A DNA stretch of 64,000 nt from Cellvibrio sp. PSBB006 (lineage in GTDB: Bacteria; Pseudomonadota; Gammaproteobacteria; Pseudomonadales; Cellvibrionaceae). A program made the position numbers and the translations under genes. Where the stretch lies: contig NZ_CP021382.1 in the NCBI RefSeq assembly GCF_002162135.1, positions 2,664,001 to 2,728,000 of the forward strand, read 5' to 3'. The notes below the pieces were generated by a model. The model was not told the DNA's origin, did no database searches, and saw only the letters and a list, made by a program, of their open reading frames with translations. Below, piece after piece: positions 17,401-26,085 of this stretch (within the stretch, counting starts at the first letter, position 1; every line of letters starts with the position of its first letter).

Positions 17401-18318
17401 ATGATGCATAACCCTCTCTCCGATGTCATCGCCCTGCTCCGGCCCAGCCAGGTGTTCTCCAAAGCCATCAGCGGCGCCGGGCGTTGGGGCGTGCGCTATT
17501 CATCCTTCGGCCACCCGAGCTTTTGTGTCGTGCTTGAAGGAAGCTGCCTGTTGGCCGTGGATGGCGAAGCGATGCTGACACTGGAGGCAGGCGATTTTGT
17601 GTTGCTGTCATCAACACCCGGCTTCACCATGTCGGGCTTCGAGCCGGTGACGCCCATACAGACAGATCCACTCGCCAGCGCGGGTGACATGGATGAAGTT
17701 CGCCACGGCGACCCGAATGCAGAACCCGACGTGCGCTTGTTAGGTGGCTATTTTGCTTTCGATTCACCCGACGCAGCCTTGCTCGTCTCGCTGCTACCGA
17801 CGCTGGTGCATGTACGCGGCGAGGAACGACTTGCGACGCTGGTACGACTCGTGAGTGATGAATGCAAAGCACAAAGACCGGGCCGGGACTCGATCCTGAC
17901 GCGATTAATAGACGTGTTATTAATTGAAGCCCTGCGCGCAACCCCCGGCGAAAAAACACCACCCGGTTTACTACGCGGCTTAGCCGACCCACGGCTCGCA
18001 CTCGCCCTGCGCAACATGCACCGCGACCCGGCGCACCCGTGGACCGTAGCCGAACTCGCGAAACACGCCACACTCTCGCGCTCCGCATTTTTCGAACGCT
18101 TCTCACACGCCGTAGGCATACCACCGATGGAATATCTATTAGCCTGGCGCATGGCCGTCGCAAAACGCCTGCTCCGCCAACCCGATGCAGGACTCACAAA
18201 AATCGCCGAACGCGTCGGCTACGGCTCAGCCAGCGCTTTCAGTACCGCGTTCACGCGCTACGCCGGCGAACCACCAAGCCAATATTCCCGGCAGTATTTA
18301 AAAGCAATCACTTCGTGA
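17401..18318 (+). CDS. AraC-family transcriptional regulator (cupin-type N-domain)
   Basis: Regulator of 305 aa. The N-terminal cupin-like effector domain (about residues 10-190) includes SFCVVLEGSCLLAVDG and LEAGDFVLLSS. The C-terminal pair of helix-turn-helices (about 205-300) includes WTVAELAKHATLSRSAFFERF and IAERVGYGSASAFSTAF. Start is ATG 17401 or ATG 17404. Divergent orientation and close spacing suggest it controls the SDR gene. Same group as AraC proteins next to oxidoreductases in many proteobacteria. Confidence 0.92.
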   Translation: MMHNPLSDVIALLRPSQVFSKAISGAGRWGVRYSSFGHPSFCVVLEGSCLLAVDGEAMLTLEAGDFVLLSSTPGFTMSGFEPVTPIQTDPLASAGDMDEVRHGDPNAEPDVRLLGGYFAFDSPDAALLVSLLPTLVHVRGEERLATLVRLVSDECKAQRPGRDSILTRLIDVLLIEALRATPGEKTPPGLLRGLADPRLALALRNMHRDPAHPWTVAELAKHATLSRSAFFERFSHAVGIPPMEYLLAWRMAVAKRLLRQPDAGLTKIAERVGYGSASAFSTAFTRYAGEPPSQYSRQYLKAITS

Positions 18319-18354
18319 CTTTATTGATTGCGCAATTTCAAAACTCCAATAACC

Positions 18355-18388
18355 CGTAGGTTGAATTAGCCAAAGGCGTAATCCGACA
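18355..18388. repeat. Dispersed palindromic repeat, copy 1
   Basis: Degenerate copy of a family whose core reads GTAGGT(C/T)G(A/G)ATTA...TAATCCGACA. It lies 37 bp after the AraC stop codon. Four further copies are at 41346, 46302, 48870 and 54108. Confidence 0.7.
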
Positions 18389-18471
18389 AAACAAAAACCG
18401 TGTAATACCGCGTAATTGACTTTCCGCCCCAATATCCCGCATTAAAACCAATAAACCCATGCAAAAGAATT

Positions 18472-18576
18472 CTGAAAAAACACGTCCCCGAGCTGGCACA
18501 AGAGTCTTCCATGGGCTTTAATACAGGAATTATTGCCGGGCGCTACAGCAAGACTTTCTCAAGCAATAATGCGTAA
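18472..18576 (+). pseudogene. Possible C-terminal remnant of an ImmA/IrrE- or HigA-type protein
   Basis: An open run of 34 codons ending at TAA, without its own start, reads ...ELAQESSMGFNTGIIAGRY.... The xxAxExxxxxGIIAGRY pattern resembles the C-terminal end of ImmA/IrrE-type proteins (AxxxgixPGIVvGR). It may be what is left of a toxin-antitoxin or phage-regulator gene. The match is short and by eye. Confidence 0.3.
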
Positions 18577-18911
18577 CAGGGAAAAAGGGAATGATAGGTT
18601 TGTTACTTCTTTATGCCGCCTTCCCCACGATTGTATTCCCCGAAGTTTATATGTCAGCGAGGCTAGATGATCAGTGGCCCATAAGGCCTCGCTGATTGTT
18701 GGCTTATGGATGAGTTTTAGGGGCTGCTTTGTGCCCAAAGCGGACGCTGGGACTGTATAAACACAGGTCCGGCTAAAAGCTGTATATCACCTGTTCTGAA
18801 CTCGAAAAATGAAATTGGAAACAGGCGCCTTTTACAAGCAGATGATATTTGGTAATAGGCGCTATGATAATTTATGATTTGGCTGTCTAAATAACTATTG
18901 AGGGAGAGTGC

Positions 18912-19628
18912 GTGGCTCGTCTCACAAAAGGACAAAAAGAGTTTATTAAAGAAAGAACAATAAGTTTTTTTGAAAACTTATTGTCATTTCATGTTGCATA
19001 TCAAGCAGCTCAATTACTTCATAATAATGCCCAGGAGAACTGGAGAGAATTCGAAGATTTTCTTCACATGGACTACCCCATAAAAGGAATAGGCATAAAA
19101 GCGACACGTAAAAATTTAGATGAACCCGACGAGGATTGGGGTGGCTTTCTTCATAGTCAGGAACCGTTGAGTCCAGCACATGTTGCTCCCGAGCTATCCT
19201 ATTATCCATTGGAGGCCGCATCATCAGCTTATATTTATACCCTGCTAGAGAACTTTGGTAATGAGATATCTGAAAATGTAAATCCGGGCGGTTTAAAAAA
19301 TCGACAAGCATGGCATTACGGTGTGCACGGTGACTTAAATATTTCAGATGAAAAAACTGTAGATAAAGCGAAGAAAGGGTTTGCCAAATCGTTTTCAGTT
19401 GCAGAGAGAAAAATCACAAAAACCGCCATTAAAAGATTGGTTTTACTAAAAAGCGCAAGGAACGAATTCATGCATGAAGGGAGCTATTCCTGTGAGTTTA
19501 GCGAATTTTTTCAGTGTTCAATCCAAACCGTTTGCCACATATATTTTATGCTCCTTCCAAGTGAAAAAGATATTTCAGTATATCCATACGAAGATTTTAA
19601 TGGTAAGTGGAAAAACTCTAAAAAGTGA
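18912..19628 (+). CDS. HEPN-motif protein upstream of SIR2-HerA
   Basis: A 238-aa AT-rich protein with no family I can name. It is largely alpha-helical and has the HEPN RNase signature R-x4-H (Arg183 to His188, in KSARNEFMHEG) inside a helix-rich C-terminal half, preceded by a basic helix (KKGFAKSFSVAERKITK). HEPN domains with this motif are often metal-independent RNases in defence and toxin systems. The start is GTG 18912, with GAGGGAGAG upstream. It lies 196 bp upstream of the SIR2 gene on the same strand and could be a third component or an independent unit. RNase activity is inferred from the motif only. Confidence 0.7.
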   Translation: MARLTKGQKEFIKERTISFFENLLSFHVAYQAAQLLHNNAQENWREFEDFLHMDYPIKGIGIKATRKNLDEPDEDWGGFLHSQEPLSPAHVAPELSYYPLEAASSAYIYTLLENFGNEISENVNPGGLKNRQAWHYGVHGDLNISDEKTVDKAKKGFAKSFSVAERKITKTAIKRLVLLKSARNEFMHEGSYSCEFSEFFQCSIQTVCHIYFMLLPSEKDISVYPYEDFNGKWKNSKK

Positions 19629-19824
19629 CTACGTTTAGAAACATTTTTTGTTTAACCCCTAGGCCAGCTATTTTCGAGTCTAAGTGGAGTTGTATCATTC
19701 TCCGCTTTCGGCCGGTATGCGATGTAATAACCTGTTCCGATTCTCAATATATGCGGCTTACCCAGTTGTGCCCGAAGCGAAAGTTAAATCCTTAATTAGT
19801 CAACAGCACAAACCAGAGATTTTT

Positions 19825-20904
19825 ATGCCAGATAAATTTAACCTATATGATGTTTACGAACAGAACTTAAATTTTTTGTTTGGCGCTGGTGCGTCTTATG
19901 GATTTCTCCCAACATTGGCGTTAAATATTAAAGATCGTGAAGGAACGCATTATACTTTTGAGACTTTGGCAAAAGAGCTGGATAAGGGCAGTACCCGCGA
20001 TCTATATACTCTGCTCTTTATGTACTACTTTAAGAAATGCATCAATACCGGATTACCACGACTACCAATGGCACCACATCCACCGTATCGTGCAAAAGTT
20101 CTTAAAGAGTACAAAATTTTCCTAAAAACTCTATTATCAGTATTAGAAAAGCAAAACCGAAATGATAAAAAGTGCAATATATACACGACTAACTACGACA
20201 ATTGCTTTGAGCTGTCTGCTGACTCACTAATGACCGAACAAGCTTTGAACTGTGCAATCAATGACGGAAGTTCCGGATTTCAACAGCGGAAATTTCATAC
20301 AAAGAACTTCAACAATCGCGTCTTACAAAAAGGTATATTTGATAAACACGCCGAATATATTCCGCAAATTAATATCCTTCATCCGCATGGCTCTGTCTAC
20401 TGGCATAAAATTGATAAAAATATTGCGGTCAATTATGGCCATTCACCATATGACATTATTTTTGATTCAGAGCAAGAGAAGCTCCTGAAGGCATTTGAAG
20501 AGTTACTTGACGACAAAAACAGGAATATAAATGATCTGATTGAATTCGAGAAGGATGAGCTTGGCTTATGGGATTGGAGTACCCTGCAAGCTGATACCTT
20601 TTGGGAGAAATATAAAGAAATTCCTATAGTTAATCCCACAAAGTGGAAATTTCATGAAACTGTTTTCGAAGAAGCCTACTACCAGATTCTGCGTCACTTA
20701 AGCTTTGAGCTGGAGCGCCCAAATTCGGTTTTGATAACCTTTGGTTTCTCTTTCGCAGATGAACACATTTTGCACTTAGTGCAGAGGTCCCTGTCTAATC
20801 CCAGCTTAACCGTTTACGTCTCCTGTTTTAACGAAGGTGAAAAGCGTGAGATGCAGAATAAATTTAAAGGTGTAATGGTCAACAAAAACCGGACAAAAAG
20901 TTAA
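19825..20904 (+). CDS. SIR2-like NADase of a SIR2-HerA (Nezha-type) defence system, truncated by an IS
   Basis: N-terminal 349 residues of a SIR2_2-type protein. Seen: nucleotide-binding GAGAS (residues 20-24), TTNYD with Asn123, HPHGS with His186 and His188, and GFSFADEH near the end. In SIR2-HerA systems this subunit destroys NAD+ when phage is sensed. From codon 350 the frame runs into an IS and adds ten foreign residues before TAA at 20904. Without the IS the frame is 379 codons plus stop. Start ATG 19825 fits the family N-terminus; an in-frame start at 19684 adds 47 residues not expected there. Truncation probably impairs HerA coupling. Confidence 0.88.
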   Translation: MPDKFNLYDVYEQNLNFLFGAGASYGFLPTLALNIKDREGTHYTFETLAKELDKGSTRDLYTLLFMYYFKKCINTGLPRLPMAPHPPYRAKVLKEYKIFLKTLLSVLEKQNRNDKKCNIYTTNYDNCFELSADSLMTEQALNCAINDGSSGFQQRKFHTKNFNNRVLQKGIFDKHAEYIPQINILHPHGSVYWHKIDKNIAVNYGHSPYDIIFDSEQEKLLKAFEELLDDKNRNINDLIEFEKDELGLWDWSTLQADTFWEKYKEIPIVNPTKWKFHETVFEEAYYQILRHLSFELERPNSVLITFGFSFADEHILHLVQRSLSNPSLTVYVSCFNEGEKREMQNKFKGVMVNKNRTKS

Positions 20905-21755
20905 GCACACTTTTCAAATTCAATCGGGCTTTTGTAGCCCAGAGTTGAATGTGGTCTTCGCGAGTTATACCAGGTCACAATATAAGCTCGCACATCCCGA
21001 ATTGCATCTTCTCGATGGCGATACAAATTATCCCTGATCCACTCCCGTTTCAGGCTGCTAAAGAAGCGCTCCACAACAGCATTGTCCCAACAATTTCCCT
21101 TGCGGCTCATGGAACACACAATACCGTGCTGCTTCAATGAAGTCTGATACTTCAGGCTCGCATATTGCGAACCACGATCCGAATGGTGAATGAGTCCCGC
21201 CGATGGCTTGCGCATATTCACCGCCATCATCAATGCGCGAATCACCAGCGATTTCGTTTGCCGTTTATCCATGCACCAGCCAACAACCCGCCGCGAATAC
21301 AGGTCAATCACCACCGCCAGGTACAGCCATCCTTCTGCTGTCCAAATATAAGTAATGTCTGCAGCCCAGGCTTGATTCGGTGTAACCGGATTGAACTGCC
21401 GATCAAGTATATTCTCCGCTACCGGCAATTTATGGTTGCTGTTGGTGGTAATACGAAACTTACGCTTCTGTTTAACTACCAGCCCCAGCTTTTTCATCAG
21501 TCGTCGTACCCGATACCGCCCCGCCGCAAAACCTTGTGCCTGTAATCGCCGCGCCATGCGTCTGCTGCCCATGCTGCTGTTGGATTCAACAAACAATGCG
21601 CGCATGCAGGTTTCAAACCTCTGCTGTTCCGGATCAGGCTTATCCTGTTGCTGTCCCAGCCACTCGTAATAACGACTGCGACTGACACTTAGCATGCGAC
21701 ACAAGTGTTTTACCCGGCAGCGCGAAGCATGCTCTCGGATAAACGCAAATCTCAC
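20901..21755 (-). CDS. IS3-family transposase OrfB (DDE integrase core)
   Basis: Catalytic part of the transposase, 284 codons in this frame. The DDE triad is visible: Asp in WAADITYIW, Asp in [12 protein letters not shown], Glu in [18 protein letters not shown]. The frame overlaps orfA by 4 bases and could begin at GTG 21755, but IS3 members normally make an OrfAB fusion by -1 frameshifting. A slippery run (TTTTAAAAAAAG on the minus strand, near 21784-21796) lies just before the overlap and would serve. Confidence 0.94.
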   Translation of the reverse strand: MRFAFIREHASRCRVKHLCRMLSVSRSRYYEWLGQQQDKPDPEQQRFETCMRALFVESNSSMGSRRMARRLQAQGFAAGRYRVRRLMKKLGLVVKQKRKFRITTNSNHKLPVAENILDRQFNPVTPNQAWAADITYIWTAEGWLYLAVVIDLYSRRVVGWCMDKRQTKSLVIRALMMAVNMRKPSAGLIHHSDRGSQYASLKYQTSLKQHGIVCSMSRKGNCWDNAVVERFFSSLKREWIRDNLYRHREDAIRDVRAYIVTWYNSRRPHSTLGYKSPIEFEKCA

Positions 21756-22051
21756 CGCATATGCTTCGCGAAGTAGCTGCTGGCTTTTTTTAAAATATCA
21801 TTATCCAACTGTAGCTCGCGCACTTGTTTTTCAAGTTCACGGATACGTTTTTGCTCGGGGGTCATCCCGGCTTTTCCCTGGTAATCACTAAAAGGCTGAG
21901 CTTCATGCTCTTTTAGCCAGCGGCGTAGCATATTGTGATTGATATCCAGATGGGCCGCTGCCTCACCTATACTGAAGCCTTGATCGCGAACCAGGGCGAT
22001 GGCTTCAAGTTTGTATTCAGGCGTATATTTCTTTCGTGTTTGCTTGGTCAT
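21752..22051 (-). CDS. IS3-family transposase OrfA (HTH)
   Basis: DNA-binding first frame of the element, 99 aa. The helix-turn-helix reads [20 protein letters not shown] then [11 protein letters not shown], followed by a leucine-zipper-like coiled coil ([16 protein letters not shown]). Length and order are standard for IS3. It overlaps orfB by 4 bases. Confidence 0.94.
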   Translation of the reverse strand: MTKQTRKKYTPEYKLEAIALVRDQGFSIGEAAAHLDINHNMLRRWLKEHEAQPFSDYQGKAGMTPEQKRIRELEKQVRELQLDNDILKKASSYFAKHMR

Positions 22052-22120
22052 AGGACACCTTGATGTTTTACGGTATTATCCGCTTAACTTGGTGTCCGGT
22101 CTAATTAGACCACTTCAAGG

Positions 22121-22214
22121 GTATGCAAATGTCAAATATATTGCCATAGATGATGACCTGACTTTTACTCGCTTTAACAAGCGTGTATTCACTCTTAAAA
22201 AGGATGGTGAGTAA
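22121..22214 (+). pseudogene. Detached C-terminus of the SIR2-like protein
   Basis: The last 30 codons and stop of the interrupted SIR2 gene, separated from the rest by the IS. Joining 19825-20870 to 22121-22214 gives 1,140 bases with no internal stop, and the seam codon AAA-GGG-TAT restores K-G-Y. It reads YANVKYIAIDDDLTFTRFNK onwards and ends at TAA 22212-22214, directly abutting the HerA ATG. It cannot be translated on its own from a normal start in this frame. Confidence 0.9.
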
Positions 22215-23990
22215 ATGAGCATTGCCATCGGAGAGGTCGTATCCGTAAAAGGAATCAACATTGTTATCGAGCTGTATGAGGAATCGAATAAAGAAACGCT
22301 ATTCTACGATGGCAAGAAGTTTAAAGGTGTTTCCATTCAAGAGCATGTCCTGATTAAACGAGGATTTAAAGACATAGTTGCACGCGTACAAGGCGAGTAC
22401 TTGGATGCGCGGCTACATTCTGAAGATAGTGGCAACTATGTCCGAAAAGTAGAGTTGAAACCTATTGGATTTTATCATCAGGAAGAATTCTTCGAGGGCA
22501 TAAAGCATTTACCGATGATTCGGGACGTAGCTTACTTGATGAATGATGAGCAAGTGAGACAGATTTATGGTGAGCCAGATGAAAACTTTGTTGTTGGTGA
22601 GATTTTAAAAGAAGAACTTCCGATATCATTACCTTGGGCAAGTCTTTTCAATACACATATAGGAGTATTTGGAAATACTGGTAGCGGCAAATCTAATACT
22701 CTTACAAATTTATACACGACTCTTTTTCTAAACAAGTTTGAGCAACTAAATGGCAACAGCCATTTTGTTGTAATTGATTTCAATGGTGAGTATACAGGCA
22801 ATCAATTAATTGCCAATCCAGAATACAAAAAAGTTCACGAATTGGATACTCGTTCGGATGATGGCGACAAGTTTCCGTTGAGTGAGAGCGTGTTTTGGGA
22901 CGAAGAGGTTTTCGGTATTCTATTTAAAGCGACGGAGAATACGCAGAAACCATTCTTAAGACGTATCGTGGCTGGCAGGGAGCGATTTAAAGATACTGAG
23001 GACAGCCTTGTTACCTATACAAGGAAAACTATAACTAAAGCACTAATCAGCACATCACCCAAAAAAGAGTATGCCGAACTGATAAGGACTATTGCAGGAG
23101 TAGTTTTAGCAGATGAACTCAAGGATTTAGCCAGAAAGATGAGTTGGTACAGTAAAGATGGGAAGTTCTATATCGTCGGAGGAAATTTTCTCAATGGTGG
23201 TGAAAATGATGCGACATATCGAAATTATTTCAAGCCACACATTGACAATATAACGGTGGGACAACTGGATCATTTTGGAGAGCTAAAACTTCGAATCAAT
23301 CTTCAATTGCTGGCAGATCTAACTGATGAGTATGTCCAGTTTGAACATATACAACCACTTTTGAAACGCGTCGAGGCTTCACTAAAATCTTTAGAGCGCG
23401 TGTTTTCAATTGGTAAAAACCCTGTCAACAACCTCCTGACGGTGATTTCTCTAAGGAGGTCAAATCAAGAAGTTAAGAAAGTCATCCCGTTGCTTTTAGC
23501 AAAATATTATTACAACTCTCATAAGGAAATTGTAATCAACCAAAGTCCTCCAAAACAAACATTCCATATGATAATCGATGAAGCACACAACATTTTGTCG
23601 ATGCAATCGAATCGTGAAAGTGAAAGCTGGAAAGATTATCGATTGGAGCTGTTTGAGGAAATTATTAAAGAAGGGAGGAAATTTGGCTTCTACTTGACGC
23701 TTTCCAGTCAGCGTCCTGCTGATATATCACCAACCATCATGTCTCAAATTCATAATTTCTTTATTCACCGGCTGGTTAACGATAGGGACTTATTGTTACT
23801 GGAAAACTCCATTAGCACGCTGGACTTTCTTTCTCGCTCAATGATACCCAACTTGCCCAAAGGCTGTGCGGTGATAACAGGGACATCATTTGATATTCCT
23901 ATGGTTGTGCAGTTTAAACAACTGGCTAAGGATCACCAACCTGATAGCGGAGATGTAGATTTGAAAGAACTCTGGAAAGATATTTCTTAA
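22215..23990 (+). CDS. HerA-like P-loop ATPase, partner of SIR2
   Basis: Hexameric FtsK/HerA-type ATPase of 591 aa. An N-terminal beta-barrel HAS domain (about residues 1-90) precedes Walker A GNTGSGKSN (Lys159) and Walker B with DEAH at 455-458; the arginine-finger region is near SSQRPADIS. In SIR2-HerA systems it assembles with SIR2 subunits and controls NADase activity. The ATG directly follows the SIR2 stop (TAAATG), so translation was probably coupled; the IS now breaks that message. Length matches known partners of about 580-600 aa. AT-rich like its neighbours. Confidence 0.92.
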   Translation: MSIAIGEVVSVKGINIVIELYEESNKETLFYDGKKFKGVSIQEHVLIKRGFKDIVARVQGEYLDARLHSEDSGNYVRKVELKPIGFYHQEEFFEGIKHLPMIRDVAYLMNDEQVRQIYGEPDENFVVGEILKEELPISLPWASLFNTHIGVFGNTGSGKSNTLTNLYTTLFLNKFEQLNGNSHFVVIDFNGEYTGNQLIANPEYKKVHELDTRSDDGDKFPLSESVFWDEEVFGILFKATENTQKPFLRRIVAGRERFKDTEDSLVTYTRKTITKALISTSPKKEYAELIRTIAGVVLADELKDLARKMSWYSKDGKFYIVGGNFLNGGENDATYRNYFKPHIDNITVGQLDHFGELKLRINLQLLADLTDEYVQFEHIQPLLKRVEASLKSLERVFSIGKNPVNNLLTVISLRRSNQEVKKVIPLLLAKYYYNSHKEIVINQSPPKQTFHMIIDEAHNILSMQSNRESESWKDYRLELFEEIIKEGRKFGFYLTLSSQRPADISPTIMSQIHNFFIHRLVNDRDLLLLENSISTLDFLSRSMIPNLPKGCAVITGTSFDIPMVVQFKQLAKDHQPDSGDVDLKELWKDIS

Positions 23991-24112
23991 GGGAAATATT
24001 AACTATTGCAATTGGCAAATGAGAATATTGAGAGGGCCGACACCAGGCTGATACAATCGATAACTTCCGCTTTTGGCCGAAAGCTGCCATCAAGTCTCTT
24101 TCGATATAGTAT

Positions 24113-24391
24113 TTATACGCGACTATTAATTCGTTGCAACCACTCATCAAACAGTTGCGCTTTATCGCTGATCGACCGAGACATACGCTTCATTCCTTGC
24201 GCATATGCCTTATCTGCCGAATCACATTGGGCGATATGAAGACTTACCGATTCGCAAAAAAAAGTACAATAGTCATTAAACTCGGAAAACTCATCGCAAA
24301 GGTTCAGAAATTCCTGCCTGAGCGATAGCTCCTGCCCGTCAATCTTCCTTTTTGTCTCTATATCCAACATATTAAAGCCGTCCATATACAT
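24113..24391 (-). CDS. Hypothetical protein divergent from the XRE regulator
   Basis: Unrecognised 92-aa, mostly helical, Cys-containing protein (CDEFSEFNDYCTFFCESVSL). Starts at 24391 or, with a better upstream GGAC, at 24370. It is divergent from the small XRE gene, and the 57 bp between them carry a two-layer symmetric operator, which suggests common control. Its convergent neighbour is the HerA gene. Possible partner of the regulator or a small effector. Confidence 0.55.
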   Translation of the reverse strand: MYMDGFNMLDIETKRKIDGQELSLRQEFLNLCDEFSEFNDYCTFFCESVSLHIAQCDSADKAYAQGMKRMSRSISDKAQLFDEWLQRINSRV

Positions 24392-24395
24392 ATTA

Positions 24396-24440
24396 TTTGC
24401 TAATCATAGTATGTAGAACTATAGTATGCAAATTAGCAAA
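24396..24440. promoter_or_regulatory. Divergent operator with nested repeats
   Basis: Outer perfect inverted repeat TTTGCTAAT (24396-24404) and ATTAGCAAA (24432-24440) encloses two direct repeats ATAGTATG (24406-24413 and 24421-24428, 15 bp apart). The arrangement resembles tandem operators bound by small controller-type XRE proteins and sits 8 bp before the XRE gene. Confidence 0.6.
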
Positions 24441-24448
24441 GTTGGCGA

Positions 24449-24685
24449 ATGCCTACACAACCCAATCAATGCCAACTTGTTAACGTATTCGCGGCCAATG
24501 TTCGACGCAAACGGCTGGAGCTCGGGCTTTCCCAGGAAGAGCTTGCGGAATATGCCGGGGTGCATCGCACTTATATCGGAATGCTGGAACGGGGAGAGAA
24601 GAACGTCACAATTTATAACATCGAGCGATTGTCTATCGCTCTGGATGTGACCCCGGCCTATTTATTAACGCCTTTCGAAAAATAG
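24449..24685 (+). CDS. Small XRE-family regulator (controller-like)
   Basis: DNA-binding protein of 78 aa, almost entirely one helix-turn-helix domain: RRKRLELGLSQEELAEYAG then VHRTYIGMLERGEKN and LSIALDVTPAYLL. Size and sequence are like restriction-modification controller proteins, but no restriction or methylase gene is visible nearby. Start ATG 24449 lacks a good ribosome site, so it may be leaderless. It probably regulates itself and the divergent gene through the operator at 24396-24440. Confidence 0.85.
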   Translation: MPTQPNQCQLVNVFAANVRRKRLELGLSQEELAEYAGVHRTYIGMLERGEKNVTIYNIERLSIALDVTPAYLLTPFEK

Positions 24686-24728
24686 TATTACCGGCTTTTA
24701 CTATTCCGCCGTAGATAAGGAGCAACGC

Positions 24729-24779
24729 GTGAAGAATGCTGATGAAAAGGAAGATAGCTACTCGATCAACCCTTCATAA
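24729..24779 (+). CDS. Possible 16-aa leader peptide
   Basis: GTG-initiated 16-codon frame (MKNADEKEDSYSINPS) with an AAGGAG site 6 bases upstream, ending 20 bp before the next gene. The strong ribosome site is the only support; it may be chance. Confidence 0.2.
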   Translation: MKNADEKEDSYSINPS

Positions 24780-24799
24780 AATTAGCTGTGCAGGCGTAA

Positions 24800-25021
24800 A
24801 TGAATTTCTCTTTATCCGAACTGGCTACTTTGATTCGCCTCGTTGACAAGGAGTTGGAGGAACTGCACGAACAGATTAATTCTGATAACGATGAGATAGC
24901 CGACGATGCCGCGGATCTTTCAGTTCAGGTGGGTGAGATAGCTGGAAAGCTTAAAGCACTTTATGAAAGCAATTGGCAAGAAGGCAGCAACCATGTGCCT
25001 TACGATGAAATTCTAAAATAA
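24800..25021 (+). CDS. Small acidic helical protein
   Basis: Unrecognised 73-aa protein, strongly acidic, with heptad-like leucines (LIRLVDKELEELHEQINSDN). No signal or membrane segment. It lies between the XRE regulator and the AHH toxin gene on the same strand. It could be a chaperone or adaptor for the toxin, but that rests on position only. An inverted repeat GCTGGCCT (25028-25035) / AGGCCAGC (25078-25085) follows it. Confidence 0.5.
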   Translation: MNFSLSELATLIRLVDKELEELHEQINSDNDEIADDAADLSVQVGEIAGKLKALYESNWQEGSNHVPYDEILK

Positions 25022-25257
25022 TAAAAAGCTGGCCTTCCTCCCGGCTCGCAGCCCCACCCCAAACTGATACAGTCTTCAGGCCAGCCTGATGTGAACCACC
25101 GCTGATTCCCCGAGGTTACATAAGGAAGGTGGTGTAATCCACAAGCGGTATGCTATAAATTTAGCTATGGCACCATCCACCTACGCCAGCTCTCGCAGAA
25201 TCGGGCATGCCTTGCGAATGGATGTGTTAGCAATGAACAAGTCGAGGAGTTCGGGTT

Positions 25258-26070
25258 ATGGATCTTGGTGAAAAAGTCAGCGTAGACATGATTGCGAGCG
25301 AAATGCACGACGAAGAGACGTGCGCTTTCTGTAGCTCAACCGAACCGCCGAAAGACGTCGTCAATGATCTAACCGATGAGCACGATGAAGACGCCGAAGC
25401 CAAGCTCGGCGATAACATGCCCACTTATAAATTCAAGAACGATGCGGGAAAGTTGGGTACCGCGCTCGGCGGCAAGCCGGATGCAAAGATCGTCGCGCTA
25501 GCGAATAAAGACTTTGAAGCCTCGGTAGCAGCGCACCATTTGATTCCGGGTAACGCGGCCCTTAAAGAAAGCCAATTATTCAAGTCGGAAAAATACCTTT
25601 GGAAGGACGGTAAAGCCAAAGGCAATATCGGTTACAACATCAATGCCGGCGAAAATGGCGTCTGGTCGCCGGGCAACTATGGCGTCCGCCCTTGGGGCCC
25701 CGGTGGGGCCGCGTTTAAGTTGGGCAATCCGACGTTGGAGCCAAAAGACTTTGCTTTTGCCGCCATGGACAAATGGCGCACTCAATTTCATGATGCACAT
25801 GCGGATTACAGTTCTTTTGTGAAGGACAGCCTGGATAAGGTGTTTGAAAAACTCGAAGCCAAGAAAGACATATGGTGCCCTGAGGCCAAAAAGAAAGAAG
25901 AGAAAAAGCCTGAGGAAAAAGAGCCTATTTACGCGCTGGTTCAGCGGTTGAATACCATCTCTTCCCGTATGAAAAAGATGCTGACCTTCCCTACCCGCAA
26001 CTGGAAACGTAACATCTATACATCCCGCTTTGTCGAAATGTACATGACTGATAAGTCACACCAGGATTAA
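25258..26070 (+). CDS. AHH-domain nuclease toxin (polymorphic-toxin type)
   Basis: Probable secreted nuclease effector, 270 aa. The middle carries the AHH signature (ASVAAHHLIPGNAAL, about residues 89-103) of the HNH/Endo VII-like superfamily, followed by the conserved NINAGENGVWSP and FHDAHADYSSFV segments. An acidic N-terminus contains CAFC. No signal peptide, PAAR or RHS repeats, so it may be carried by a type VI or similar apparatus not present here. The C-terminal 70 residues are Lys-rich. The next gene, 15 bp downstream, is its likely immunity protein. Base composition is nearer the chromosome than the HEPN/SIR2 genes. Confidence 0.78.
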   Translation: MDLGEKVSVDMIASEMHDEETCAFCSSTEPPKDVVNDLTDEHDEDAEAKLGDNMPTYKFKNDAGKLGTALGGKPDAKIVALANKDFEASVAAHHLIPGNAALKESQLFKSEKYLWKDGKAKGNIGYNINAGENGVWSPGNYGVRPWGPGGAAFKLGNPTLEPKDFAFAAMDKWRTQFHDAHADYSSFVKDSLDKVFEKLEAKKDIWCPEAKKKEEKKPEEKEPIYALVQRLNTISSRMKKMLTFPTRNWKRNIYTSRFVEMYMTDKSHQD

Positions 26071-26085
26071 TGTTCGGAGCTACCT

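Larger units (their letters stand above)
18319..18911. other. Gene-poor junction before the accessory region
   Basis: A 593-bp stretch with no intact gene. It holds a copy of the dispersed palindrome (18355-18388), a possible gene remnant (18472-18576), and a hairpin with perfect 10-bp arms (TCAGCGAGGC at 18654-18663, partner 18686-18695, 22-base loop). Base composition shifts to AT-rich towards 18900, marking entry to the defence genes. The hairpin could be a terminator or a structured RNA; no T run follows. Confidence 0.5.
20871..22117 (-). mobile_element. IS3-family insertion sequence
   Basis: A 1,247-bp element. Imperfect terminal inverted repeats begin TGTAATGGTC on the left (20871) and TGAAGTGGTC on the right (read inward from 22117), and share CCGGACA and AAGTTAAG further in. 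A 3-bp target duplication AGG (20868-20870 and 22118-22120) flanks it, as expected for IS3. It carries orfA and orfB on the minus strand, opposite to the interrupted gene. The ends and both frames look intact, so it may still be mobile. Confidence 0.93.

Noticed and set aside
24426-24650. Plus-strand frame overlapping the XRE gene
   Set aside because: Different frame from the helix-turn-helix protein; it starts in the operator and has no family features.
24113-24685. A toxin-antitoxin pair made of the XRE protein and its divergent neighbour
   Set aside because: Known XRE-type pairs are usually co-directional and the 92-aa protein has no toxin motif; kept as unknown.
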